Part shown: in pieces, positions 19,808 to 31,848 of the stretch
Numbering within the stretch: the first letter of the stretch is position 1
Layout: each line of letters opens with the position of its first letter
Assembly: GCF_018812025.1 (NCBI RefSeq)
Contig: NC_063045.1
Span: 49,827,691 to 49,891,690 of the forward strand
DNA from: Megalobrama amblycephala
Taxonomy: Eukaryota; Chordata; Actinopteri; Cypriniformes; Xenocyprididae
Direction: 5' to 3'
DNA: 64,000 nucleotides
Notes under the pieces: generated by a model
Told to the model about the DNA's origin: nothing
The model's input: only the letters and a program-made list of their open reading frames with translations
Database searches by the model: none
Made by a program: the position numbers and the translations under genes

Positions 19808-22155
19808 GGTCCCACTTTATATTAGGTGGCCTTAACTACTATGTACTTAAATAAAGTATGTACTTACAATGTACTTATTGTGTACATACTGTATTGTAAA
19901 ACACTTTTGCTGTTATTGAGGTGGATACGGGTATGGTTAGGTACAGGTTTGGTGGTATGGGTAGGTTTAAGGGTGGGTTAAGGGATGGGTCAACAGTGTA
20001 ATTATAGATGTAATTACAGAAATTATTTACAGATGTAATTACATGCAGGTTTTAAAAAAAAAAAAATAAGTACGATGTAAAAACAGTACACAATAAGTGC
20101 TCTGTAAAAAAATGACCTTGATTTTAACAGTAAAAGACTGTAAAAATGCTACGGTCTAAAACAGTTTCCGTACTATATACAGTGAGTAATAGATCTAACA
20201 GTACATTTAATTTAATTTTATGGTAAAAAAAAACCCTTACATTTATTGTTTTTGGAAGTGAAAAACAACAAGTCATAAATTGACATTCCCACACTTCACA
20301 TTTGATGTATTTTCGTTGAAATAACTGTTTCTTCTTAGTTTTACTTTGTTTTTTTTTAATCAGATATGTACGTACATTAGGGTTTTATGTTACATCTAAT
20401 GTTGTTAAATTAATGTTTATTGCATTTTTAAAATTTCATGTGTGTTACCATGATGGCGTTTAGTGTTTATGTGAATGACACTGTGTGCCCTTTCTATATA
20501 TTAAGGCCAAAACACACCAAGCCGACGCCGACAAACTAGTGGCGACGAAAGCAGACTGCAGGGTTGGCTCACGTCGGCAGCGTCTATGTCCAAAGTTGCC
20601 CTGACACACCAAACCGACGCTAAACAGCCGACGGCCAAGTAGCACGTCAGTTCTGCGCCTGCGTGAGATGAAATGCCTTTTCGAACCAGCTGGCGGCAGT
20701 AGCTGAACAGCCAATCAGAATGATCAGATGGCCCGACGGACCGACGAGCTCCAACGCCAATTCAACATTTAGAATCGGCCGAAAAAAAGCCGACGTGGAC
20801 CAACTTCAGCCGACGGTGCGGAACACACTGAGAAAACTTAGTCGGCCGACCGCATTCCTGCCTTTAGTATAGACCCCTTAAAAGTTTGTAAACATTGCAA
20901 CATTTCCTGGTGGGCGGGGCTTAGCTGGAGGCAAAAAGAGATGCTGGACTCAATGTTGATAAGCGTAAGCTAGCATGTTTTAGGAGGGATTTATTAAACA
21001 TAGATGCAGAAGAAGGTTCAGAACTGTCCGAATATGTACAGTCACTGACTCTGCAGGACCGTGACAGATATTTTTGTAAATTAACTTAAGTTTTGGATAT
21101 TTCCTAGACAACATATGAATTACTTTCGGGTGGTTCGGGGAATTTTGTCAAGGCTTATTGTCTAATGTAACCTAACGCTGGGCTAACTATGATTATGGCT
21201 TGCAATGTGGATTATTTTAAGAGACCATTCAAAGAATGGCACACACATCTATCGCTGTATGTTTGTTTAACATTTAAGCTAGCTAGTGCGCTGAAAGTTG
21301 GCGACTTTTCACCTATAAAACAGAAACTTGCTGATTTGTACTAGATAAAACCAACACACCATTACATATGCATCGATTATTTTACCTGATATGAAGTGTG
21401 CACTGCAAACACGAGTATTATTTATGATCGTCTGACCAGTCTGTACGCCGTATTGCATTCAACCACAATTATCTTTTTGATTTCTGTGAAGGAATGTCTG
21501 CCAGGATCTGGTAAAACTTTAGTTTTGAACCAAAAGTCCTGTTCCTTCTATTCTGGCAGCCAAAAACACAACAAGACGACATTTTAAAGTCAAAACCTCA
21601 AACTTTTAGCGCGCCTGCTATGAGTTCTTATTTATGTTTTGCCTCCAGCTAGAGCGGTGACGTCACGGTGACGTAGGCGATTAAGGGGTCTATTGTCCTC
21701 CTCAGCTTGTGGAAAAGCTGCTTGTGATGAACTTTGATTCATCATGTGACTCGCATCACCGTGTTTGGTGGTTTTCAATGTATTACAAGGTACAAAGCAG
21801 ATATTAGTACTCCAATAGGTTGCTAAATTAACATTATATCAGTTAATGAAATATGTTTTTTTTACCGTAAATTTAACAGAATTTTTTTTGCAGTGTGTAA
21901 AATAGACAGTTATGAACCGTAATTATTACAATTATAAACCTTTAAATTATACGGTTTTGAACTGTAAATTAGACAGTGCTGTCCCGTAAAACCTAAAACT
22001 TTGCTCCCGTATTTTTACGGTAAAGTTCTGGCAACCATAGCTGCCGTTTTTTTCCCGTAAATTTTATGGGGATTTTTTTTTTTTTTTACAGTGTGCACTG
22101 ATTAATTTAAATGTAAGTACATAGTAGTTAAGGCCACCTAATATAAAATGGGACC
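19808..22155. mobile_element. Element with 42-bp TIRs, interrupted by later insertions
   Basis: Left terminus GGTCCCACTTTATATTAGGT (from 19808) and the right terminus ending at 22155 are inverted repeats over 42 bases with a single mismatch. Directly internal to the left end is GGTATGGGTAGGTTTAAGGG-type sequence, then a poly-A. Inner sequence from about 20103 to 22097 belongs to a second element. Confidence 0.85.
20869..21693. mobile_element. Innermost element, 13-bp perfect TIRs
   Basis: Termini ATAGACCCCTTAA (20869-20881) and TTAAGGGGTCTAT (21681-21693) are perfect inverted repeats. Subterminal blocks GCTGGAGGCAAAA near 20930 and TTTTGCCTCCAGC near 21640 are also inverted, extending the symmetry. 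Related by termini to the MITE at 8681-9014. The 63-codon open frame at 21396-21587 shows no transposase motif. Confidence 0.8.
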
Positions 22156-22974
22156 AAGTTTTTTAAATAAATACGTTTTATACAAAATAAATTTCATTGT
22201 CAATTGAGGTAAAAAGTTGGAATTTTACAATAATAAAAGCCACATTTGTACAATATAAAGCCACATTGTGTGATACAGACACAAACGTGAAATAAAAATG
22301 TCATTGTACAATACAAAGTCACAACTGCACATTATAAAACCACATGTGTGTGAAGAAATTGCCATTTTTACCTTTTTTCTATACTCTGAACAGGTTTCCA
22401 TACTTTTTTTGTCCTTTTTGAGGCTTGACAAGACATCTTCACTTTAAACTTAATGGAAAATGGCTACTTCAAAATTCCCTTTTTGTGTTCAAAGAAAAAA
22501 TAAATAGAATATGGGTTGAGTAAATGATGACAGAATATTAATCTATGCATTAACTGCTCCTTTAAACAGGCTTTGCAGTCACTCTTTCTCAACAGGTTCT
22601 GATAAATGACATACGTTTTTTTCTTTTTTTTTTTGCTAAAAGCTTTGAGCTAATAATAAATCCAGTGGAAGAACTGAGATGGTGACAGCCGAAAAGAACA
22701 GGTTGTGTACATAGAGGGTCTACATTAATATAAAGACTATTGACTGTTTAGACAGCACACAGGGTCTATGCTAAAATACAGCACCAGCACATGGACATAT
22801 GATACCTGCACAGGTGGGAAAGCACCATGACAACGGATAATCTGCTGGAAGATTCTGACATTGAATAAAGACAAGGAAAGAGAGATATATCGACAAGACT
22901 GTTTAAACACAAATGGATAAACCCTTCTGAAACCTGTCAAAAACATAATTGCACTGTTGAAAGAAACAGCTTAA

Positions 22975-23140
22975 ACTAGCTAAAACTGGTTTGCTTGTGT
23001 AAGTTGGTTTTCCAACCTGGTCAGGTTGGTCTGTTTTGCTGGTTTACATTCTAAATGCTAGACCTGCTAGGCCAGCTTAAACCAGCCAGGACCATCAAAC
23101 CATCTTTGACTAGATTAAACCATTTTTTTTTCTCAGCAGG
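22975..23140. repeat. Degenerate AGCTGGTTT-type repeat
   Basis: Repeated variants of AACTGGTTT, AACCTGGTCAGGTTGG, GCCAGCTTAAACCAGCC and CTCAGCAGGG. The same family recurs at about 32985-33170 and 33885-33995. Confidence 0.65.
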
Positions 23141-24434
23141 GTAGGTCATATTTCATCCCAAAATCAAAAGAAAATGTATTATATTTGTGTATTATATGCA
23201 TTTTATATTTCATTAAATTATATTTCACATAAAGAAACTTATTTTTGTTCCCATGATTCACTGATTTCACACTGCCGCCATTTTGAAAATTGAAAGGCTC
23301 TGGTGAGAAATCCCTGGAAGTGAAAGGTAAACAATATGCTGCAATACCATCCTGGAGCTGCTGCAATGGTTTTAAATGTGTAAAAGTTAAACAAGAGATG
23401 TCAAATCACATGGGAAGTGTAGCTCAAAGTCTACGCAACATCACCGATGTTGAAGGTAAGGCTGTTTAATATTAGCATTCCAGCTAGCAGGCTACTTCAT
23501 TTAGCTGCACTGTATTTGTTCAGGCTATTCTTATTTTGTTAATTGTTTTTTTTTAATTGCTAATGATGTTAAGTTAGTGATGGTGCTGTGTCTTCATCTG
23601 GATATTTCTACCTTGCAACCAACTTTTAGGTAATTGCTTTTGGTATTTTAGCATGATGCAATCAAGTTAATGCAATGTATTTTCAGTAAGAAAGTGACTT
23701 TTCATTTCATTCAAATAATTCAGGAAGCTTTTTAGTAGACAGCAGGTGCTCAAGTACTTCCAGCATTTACTTTAATTTTCAATGGAATTGACCTTTACTA
23801 AGACTTTTCTTTTTTGTTTTGATGTGGAGAATGGTCCTGGACAATGAGATATTTAAAGAAGTATTTTTACATAGATGTAGTATTTGTTGTACTGAATTTA
23901 ATTTATGCTGATGTATTATTTTACAGGATAATTGTCATTTTGATTCTATAGTAGTGATAATGCAATTTTTTTAAATGTTACAGTAATGAGAATAAGAATT
24001 TTCTGTATTACAGTAATGAGATTTTTTGAAGGGAACATGTGTAACAGTGTGAACAGTGTAAATAGGCATAATTTTCTTTAAAACAAAGCAGTAATTGTAA
24101 AACTAGGGTTGAGTCCTGATAGTCAACTAGTAATCCAAGAACGACTAATCAATTTTTGAGGTTTACTAGTTTATGTAGGTTTTTATTCTTTTTTTTTTCC
24201 CAGTAGAGGCAGCGGTCTGTGCTTTAATTGTTAGAACGTTTGTACCATAAAACCCTACCAGAAAAGTTTCATGCTTTAATATAATAATATCAATATTATA
24301 ATTTGAAGTACCACTGCTACTGTAGTACAACAGCCATACACATTCAGAGAAATGTCTCTATCCGCTGTGTCGTGTCCCACAACAAGCATTGCACTTTCAA
24401 ATTTGTGTCAGACAAAACCTAAACTAAGAACTCA
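23141..24434. other. Upstream intron, AT-rich, no gene
   Basis: No coding signal and no clear repeat ends. Small open frames only. Confidence 0.35.
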
Positions 24435-24672
24435 CAGGTTTCAGAGACAGGGCTTAGATTAACCCAGGATTAAGTAGGACATTTAAGTAGCTTTTATAAA
24501 CATTCCTTAGATAAAAAAAAAAAAAAAAAAAAAAAAAAATTATGTGAATCTTGAAACAAAACAATGGTACTGACATATTTTAAGATATGTCAGTGCAAGT
24601 TGCTTTCAGTTAAAACAGCTCAAACATGCATTTTAGTCTGGGACTAGGCTTAAGCCTTGTCTGTGAAACCAG
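24435..24672. mobile_element. MITE with imperfect TIRs and central poly-A
   Basis: Left end CAGGTTTCAGAGACAGGGCT (from 24435) pairs imperfectly with AAGCCTTGTCTGTGAAACC (ending near 24672). A poly-A run of about 30 lies at 24509-24539. No coding frame. Confidence 0.7.
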
Positions 24673-26240
24673 GGGACAATGTATTTATAACTAGATATTA
24701 AGTAGAAACATTTGCATTTGCAAGAAACTTTAACCTAAAACATTCTAATGTATGAATGTGTCAACACTGTCTGCCATCTCACACAAGGCAAATGAAGGCA
24801 TTCAAATTTTAAAATGTGTCAAAACGTCTCTCAAATATCTGCATAATACGGTAAAAAAAAGTGTTAAAGTATGGGCGTTGAGAGAGATCTCCAGAGACCA
24901 GACAGCACAAGCCTGACCGAGTTGTTTCTGGTTTTCAGAAATGTCTCACAACCGGTCGCCACCTTATTTAAACAACCCACGGCAACCACATCTATCACAC
25001 TGCAGAGAGTCTGAGTCCTTCTCTATGACTGTGTTTGTACGCTGTTTGAAAAGCTTTTATCACCAGCGTTCCCACGGTCATGGAAAAAATACAGGGAATA
25101 CTAAAAGCCACACGTCATAGAAATCTAAATGTATGCTGAATGTGTTTATTGGCTATAAATTGCTTTTATAAATAAATGTATACAAATAATATACAATAAT
25201 AGAAATGTCACAGAAATTCATTGGTTAAAAGAGGGGGAGACCTGTATCACACTGCTTTTTGGACGAACAAAACCAAACCAATAAGGAGAATGTGTTTTCT
25301 GTCAGAACTATCAAACCTCAAAGATGAGCGATTGGACTTCAAATCAAAAATCTCTGCAGGAAAACAATTTCATCCCAAAACATCTCTCGCTGGGACACTG
25401 GGCCGTTCAAAGAGTAGGTCGATCTCATCTCATCTCATCGGTGTTGCATTTTTTGCAGAATGTGATGTTGCTGGGATAATATTGAAGATGTGGAAATATT
25501 TGAGCTCACATAAATGCATACGCACCAGCAATCCCAATATCAACAACACCCAATACTTGTTTATAGTTTTTGGTGCGGACAAAAAAGCATCTTCAGCAGG
25601 TTTGTATTCAAAGAGAATAAGCTCTGGCCAGTACAAGTGCTTTGGGCAGCATCAGAAGAGGGAGAGATGATTCACTGTGTCTGAAGTGCTTTTATTGTGC
25701 TCGCCAAACTAATAATGCTAATATTCGCTGAGCATTCGTACTGTCCTCAGGGTCAACTTGCTCCCACTGGGTAATTTCACAGCAGAATTTAGCCTCATTC
25801 CTGGCAATGCTATTCAGATGTTTTGTTCTCTTTGCTTTTGTTAAAAGAAATTTGCCCAAATGAATGTCATTTTCACTCCCATGGTGAACAGCAAACCTTC
25901 TGCTTTAGCCTGAAGAAATCTGACAAGGGAAAACCATTCACTGCTCAAAATGTACTGCTTTTTTCTTGATTACTTGCTGTTTACTTATATTTTCTATTAT
26001 TTTGTCTAAATAAATTTAAAATAAAATTCTAAAAACTAAAATAAATAGTTTTAAAAGCTACAAGTGAATTTAGGCATTGCAAGATTATAATGAACAGTAT
26101 AAAAAAATGTATATTCATTTTAAAATTAGCTTAAAATGACATTTAACAGTGTTAAGTTATTGTTAAAAACAACAACAACAACAGCAACAACAATAAAAAA
26201 ACTCTAATATTGACCGATATCTGATATGGTACAGATATAC
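24673..26240. other. Upstream intron, includes a 149-codon open frame of unknown meaning
   Basis: The open frame at 25221-25670 (plus) is the longest in the window (149 codons). It begins MVKRGGDLYHTAFW, is rich in Ser and Lys, has no hydrophobic leader, no repeated motif and no family that I recognise. There is no convincing splice or promoter context. I treat it as probably non-coding. An AAC trinucleotide run lies at 26169-26195. Confidence 0.3.
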
Positions 26241-26241
26241 A

Positions 26242-26577
26242 CTGCCGTTCAAAACGCCCCATTTTTGTTTACCAAGGCTGCATTAATTTGATCCAAAATA
26301 CAGTAAAAACAGTAATATTGTGAAATATTACTATTTAAAATAACGTTTTTTATTTTAATATTTTCAAATGTAATTTATTACTGTGATGGCAAAACTGAAT
26401 TTTCAGCAGCCATTACTCAATTTTTTTCAGAATTCTTTGATGAATAGAACGTTTAAAAGAACATCTTTTGTAACATATAAAAGTCTTTGGATTAATTTCA
26501 TGTGTACTTGCTGAATAAAAAGGATAATTTCTTTTTTTTTCTTACTGACCCCAAACTTTTGAAGAGTAGCGTTCAGT
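26242..26577. mobile_element. Diverged short Tc1/mariner-like non-autonomous element
   Basis: Ends ACACTGCCGTTCAAAA and CCCCAAACTTTTGAAGAGTA are approximate inverted repeats. The interior (CAGTAATATTGTGAAATATT, GTGATGGCAAAACTGAATTT) matches the family at 30675 and 49028. Older than those copies by its divergence. Confidence 0.75.
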
Positions 26578-27637
26578 ATTTATGCTTAAATAAAGGTCAA
26601 ATGTGTCCGTTAGCATATACGTTTTTGCTATTGTATGGAATATGGAGTTGGAGAATCATGAAATTAAACTGACATTAACTATTCAAATTCTGGTATTGTG
26701 ACAATGCTAATTATCTGGGATCGCCAATCTCAGCACTAGAGCTTGACAGCTGGAATACTCTGCGCTCTCCAGTTCCTCTAAATCAGCTCCATGGATTCCA
26801 AAGCCCCTCACAGAGAGCAGCAATGCTAGGAGAGAGGGAGGTAAAAGAACTGGCACTGGGGAAATCAATGCCTTCTCCGCTTCGCTCTACAGCCTGCGAT
26901 TCATCAAACGGCGCCTGCCGTGCCCATGATCAAACCCAAACATATTAGTGGCTAAACACGAGAGCAGATTGAAGGAGCTTCTCACAAGCACTCAGTGTTT
27001 ATCTTGCTCTGCTTTCCCTCAAACAGACCGTCGAAAGAGCTTTTGGCACTGCCTCGTAACTTCAACATTCTCCTTAATTTAAAACCTGCTGGGCATAAAG
27101 CCACCTTGAATACGACTCGACAGTTCCACCATTCTCTGCCAACCGTCAGAATACGTTGACGTCAGATATGCTTCTGTGATTCTAAAACTACCTATAAATC
27201 TAGTGCTTTATGCTAGAGTTCTTCGGCCCGTAGGGAGACCTGGGTTGACTTCAGGCTGGCAAAAGATCAGAGCATGGTTAACTGGTAATGCTCACATGCA
27301 CCAGAGTTTGGCAACCACCGCTTTTTCAATAAACACTCACCAAAACAGTCAAGTGCATTTTGGTCCATTTGAGAACTGTAGTAGGCTATTCAGTTGTTTT
27401 ATCTATAAAATACTGAGTTTCAGGATGGAGATGGAGTTGTACTTTTAATTGTTGGTCTATGTAGAGATTCATCTCCTCCAACACGTAATGTCTTTTTTTA
27501 ACCCATTACACCCATTTTGTTGTACTTTTATCACTTTTTTCTTATTCATTGTGCTGTTGGAGAAAAAACAAAACATTTAAAACCATTTAAAATTTCATGT
27601 AAATGTGTTTTTCTTGTGTTTATAAAATGAGCTTAAA
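26578..27637. other. Upstream intron, unique-looking block
   Basis: 26700-27170 has balanced composition and no repeat hallmarks and is a candidate conserved non-coding segment. The open frame at 27176-27448 has no recognisable domain. Confidence 0.35.
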
Positions 27638-28336
27638 GGGTTAGTTCACCCAAAAAGTAACTTCTGTCATTAATTACTCTCCTCACGTCGTTCCACACCC
27701 ATAAGACCTTTGTTCACCTTCGGAACACAAATTAAGATATTCTGATGAAATCCGAGAGGTTTTTTTTTATCCTCCATTGAAAGCAATGAAATTACCATCA
27801 TTCAAGGTCCAAAAAAGTAGTAAAAACACTGACTACAGTGGTTCAACCTTAATGTTATGAATTGACGAGAATACTTTTTGTGTGCAAAAAACAAAACAAA
27901 TAATGACTTTATTCAATAAATTCGTCTCTCCCCATCATTTTCATACGCTATTTACGTTGCAGAGCTTCCGTGCTTATGTCTGAACACCGGTTCAGTATTG
28001 GCCGAAATAGAGTAGAAGAATGACAAGGGAGAAACTAATTTGTTGAATAAAGTCGTTATTTTTGTTTTGTTTTTGCGCACAAAAAGTATTCTCGTCATTT
28101 CACTTAAAATGTAAAGTTGAACCACTGTAGTCACATTGACTATTTTAACAATCTTTTTATTACTTTTCGGGACCTTGAATGACAGTAATATTGTTGCTTT
28201 CAATGGAGGATAAAAAAACCTCTCGGATTTCATCAAAAGATCTTAATTTGTGTTCCGAAGATGAACGAAAGTCTTACAGGCATGAGGGTGAGTAATTAAT
28301 GACAGAAATTTCATTTTTGGGTAAACTAATCTTAAT
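27638..28336. mobile_element. Foldback non-autonomous DNA transposon, complete
   Basis: Arms at about 27638-27930 and 28033-28336 are near-reverse complements. The termini read GGTTAGTTCACCCAAAAA and TTTTTGGGTAAACTAATC. Internal anchors are AACCTTAATGTTATGAATTG and ATTCTCGTCATTTCAC. Same family as 13083-13757, here with both tails present. Confidence 0.82.
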
Positions 28337-29775
28337 TTTAAGTTGCTAGCCACCCCCAGCGGTTTTTTTTTTTTTTGTGATAATTTTCACAAAAATTTCT
28401 GAATATTTTGTTGAATATCTGAACATGCAATATTTCAAAAGATGTACCACTGCATTTTATGAACACTTGAATCTAGGTAAGTTTCATAAAAAAGAAACAT
28501 TTGAACAAAAAGCTGAGAAATTATGTTTTTCCCCCAAAGACAACAACGTGCATAAGTAATGCTTTTATCGCTTGTTTCTGCTCCTTTTTTGCTTGTGTTT
28601 TGATCCAAAGATTCTCTACTCTTTCAGAAGAAGTGTAATAGTGCCCCCTACCATATAACAGTGAAAACACAGAAAGTCGGAAAATTCCATCAGTGGTGGG
28701 GAAGCATTGTCTCATAAATGACTGAAAATTCTGTCAATGGCGGGGAAAGAGTTAATATTTGATTACTGCAAAGCATGTAAACACACTCAGTGTTGAGCAC
28801 TGTTGTTGAAAATTATGGACTGAAAATTACAGTGTACAATGTCCTTATCTAGGCTTTACTTAAACATCCGAGAGAGTGTTTTTTTTTCTTCCTGCGGTTG
28901 CCTTTGGCTTTCTCACATGGGGGTTGTTAGACCATTTTCTTTTTAACTTAATTTTTCTCATTTCACTAAAGCTGCTTTACAACAATGTGTAGGCTATTTA
29001 GAGTAAAATTTAGAGTACTCAGGTAGTCTGGTGGTACGGTCCATCTCTCCTAATTACTCCTGTATGATCAGTGAAATACCAAATCGAAATCGAAACCTGA
29101 AATGCTGTGCCTCCACCTGTGGAAAAAGGTAAAGCTGTGCTGAGTTGACACTTTTGTAATGTTGATTCTGACTTTTGATAATTTGACCAGAAAGACCCAC
29201 TGCATTGCAGTAGATTTTATACGCTACAACATTGCCATCTTATTTATTAATTTATTTTAATTGATCCACCACAGGTTTTACTAACAGCAGAATTTATTCC
29301 AGTATGTATGTTTAGATATTTACCAAATTAATGCAGTTTTTATTCAATAATGACATACATTAAATGTAAAAGTAATGGTGTTTGCTGTGCAAAGGTTTTG
29401 AGGAATCCCTAGGGAAGTGTTTTCAAAAGTTCCTAATCTATAAAAACCCACAGAAAGGGTGCTATTGTGGTGTTTTGCTGCCAGCCCCAGACACTAATTG
29501 ATTTAAGGCCTGTCTAATTAAAGTAAAGTGAATGAAATGCATCCAGACTGGTGATTTGACGGAATTAATGAAGCTCCAACTAAAGCCAGTAATTGGTTGG
29601 AATTCCATTAGATGTGGATTCCCTCAGACACGGCAGCTGCAAACAAGCAGGGCATTTGCTTTTGTACAGAATCACTCAGCGTGGCACAGAGTATTAGTTT
29701 GAATGATACCTGTATCCACATAGCCTAAATCTTCTTCTTCAGGCATGATACACACAGAAGTAGAACTGCATTGTC

Positions 29776-29778
<3 letters not shown>
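28337..29778. other. Upstream intron, possible conserved segment at 29450-29720
   Basis: No gene. The tract 29450-29720 is free of repeat marks and dense in homeodomain-type cores (AATTGATTTAA, CTAATTAAAG, GGAATTAATGAA). It is inferred to be a candidate enhancer; conservation cannot be tested here. Confidence 0.35.

Positions 29779-29825
<47 letters not shown>
29779..29825. repeat. (CA)n(GA)n compound microsatellite
   Basis: About 15 CA units followed by about 8 GA units. Confidence 0.95.
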
Positions 29826-30674
29826 TCACAACAACACCTATCACTATAATGTGTGGCTTCTGGTCAAGGCATAAACTTAGGCAATACAAGACATAATGGG
29901 CACTGTATATAATCCAATATAATGCAATATAATAACCATCTGCTGCATATAATCACGCTTACCTGTAGACACACTCTCACAATTAAATAAGTGTTGTGGA
30001 GATGTATTTCTAGAAAACTCAGTGATTTTGAATGTAAAGACAGTTATTAACATCATTGTATTCTAAAGTCTCATTAAGTGAGGCACTTTACTACGCATGG
30101 AGAGACACAGAGAGGTATCGAGAGATAGTCCACCAGGTTAACCTGCAGCTCGATTAAATATATTATTACTGATCCCTCATTATAAACTGCCTCCACAATC
30201 TAGACATAACAAGCCTACAGTGAACCCGACCCTGCCGCTAGAAGAAAAATTACAATTTGAGGAGTTTTGCAAAAAAAAAAAAAAAAAAAAAGTGATTGAG
30301 AATTTTGTGCCTATAGCGTGTTGAGCTTGATCTTGCAGCTAAGGGCCTCTGAGCACCAGTGCTAATAAAACACAGTGTTTGCATTGGCAAGGTGCTTTCA
30401 TCTCTTCTAATGCAAGTCTGTTCATCTTCTAAATCAAATATTATTGCCTGCCCAGAGCCATGGATCCACACGAAAATTATGGAGGTATTAACCAACAGAA
30501 GAATCCATGTTTTGTTTTTTTGATTTTGTTTTTTTTTCAAACAGGTAAACATTATCCACAGGAAGGAAAAAAAAAAAAAAAAAAAAAATATCACACAGTA
30601 ATAGCAAGTCTTTGTGATTTGATCAACATTATTTTATTGTCCCAGAATATCGACACTTATCCAGCATTAAGTTT
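29826..30674. other. Upstream intron with two poly-A tracts
   Basis: Two A-tracts of about 20 bases at 30271-30290 and 30569-30588. No gene or recognisable repeat family otherwise. Confidence 0.4.
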
Positions 30675-31620
30675 ATATACAGTACAGTCCAAAAGTTTGG
30701 AACCACTAAGATTTTTAATGTTTTTAAAAGAAGTTTCATCTGCTCACCAAGGCTACATTTATTTAATTAAAAATACAGTAAAAAACAGTAATATTGTGAA
30801 ATATTATTACAATTTAAAATAACTGTGTACTATTCAAATATATTTGACAAAGTAATTTATTCCTGTGATGCAAAGCTGAATTTTCAGCATCGTTACTCCA
30901 GTCTTCAGTGTCACATGATCCTTCAGAAATCATTCTAATATGCTGATCTGCTGCTCAATAAACATTTATGATTATTTTCAATGTTGAAAACAGTTGTGTA
31001 CTTTTTTTTTCAGGATTCCTTGATGAATAGAAAGTTCAAAAGAAAAGCATTTATCTGAAATACAAAGCTTCTGTAGCATTATACACTACCGTTCAAAAGT
31101 TTGGGGTCAGTAAGAATTTTTATTTTTATTTTTTTGAAAAGAAATTAAAGAAATTAATACTTTTATTCAGCAAGGATGCATTAAATCAATCAAAAGTGGC
31201 AGTAAAGACATTTATAATGTTACAAAAGATTAGATTTCAGATAAACACTGTTCTTTTGAACTTTCTATTCATCAAATAATCCTGAAAAAAAATATTGTAC
31301 ACAAATATTTTGTACAATTGTACACATTAAATGTTTCTTGAGCAGCAGATCAGCATATTAGAATGATTTCTGAAGGATCATGTGACACTGAAGACTGGAG
31401 TAATGATGCTGAAAATTCAGCTTTGCCATCACAGGAATAAATTACTTTGTGAAATATATTCAAATAGAAAACAGTTATTTTAAATTGTAATAATATTTCA
31501 CAATATCACTGTTTTTACTGTATTTTTAATTAAATAAATGTAGCCTTAGTGAGCAGACGAAACTTCTTTTAAAAACATTAAAAATCTTAGTGGTTCCAAA
31601 CTTTTGGACTGTACTGTATA
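30675..31620. mobile_element. Tc1/mariner-like foldback element, copy 1
   Basis: Bounded by TATA and beginning CAGTACAGTCCAAAAGTTTG, with its reverse complement at the right end (ending 31618). The inner half-site ACACTACCGTTCAAAAGTTT at about 31084 shows that the unit is a composite of two inverted-repeat modules. The 946 bases differ from 49028-49976 at roughly a dozen positions, so the two are recent. Noncoding. Confidence 0.88.
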
Positions 31621-31848
31621 TGAAGACTTCAGATGCAAAAGCCTCTAATTTTCTTCGAAAATAAGCATTTTTATCAAGCTCGTATGTTTATTTTCAGTTA
31701 TTTCACTTTAATGGCAGTGAAAATGACCTATTAATTGCCATTAAAGTGGAATTACTGAACCTACACATACGAGCTTGATAAAAATGCTTATTTTAGAAGA
31801 AACTTTCAGATGGCACTTAGAGGCTTTTGCATCTGAAGTCTTCATATA
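31617..31848. mobile_element. Palindromic MITE adjoining the previous element
   Basis: The left arm TGAAGACTTCAGATGCAAAA (from 31621) and the right arm ending in its reverse complement at about 31845 enclose an inner dyad (ACGAGCTTGATAAAAATGC against its complement). The element touches the copy at 30675-31620 with a shared TATA and is followed by a short TA run. Confidence 0.8.

Larger units (their letters stand above)
19730..22565. mobile_element. Multi-level transposon nest
   Basis: At least three nested levels can be read. (1) An outer unit whose termini I infer near 19730 and 22565, because CAAACCTGTATGCTATTACT on the left and GGTTGAGTAAATGATGACAG on the right are typical ends of one common cyprinid element. 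(2) A 2348-base unit with 42-base terminal inverted repeats at 19808-19849 and 22114-22155, one mismatch. (3) Inside it, a unit with ends CTGTAAAAAAA (near 20103) and TTTTTTTACAGTG (near 22095). (4) Inside that, the unit at 20869-21693 and an unclassified CG-rich piece at 20503-20868. No transposase frame is seen. Confidence 0.7.
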
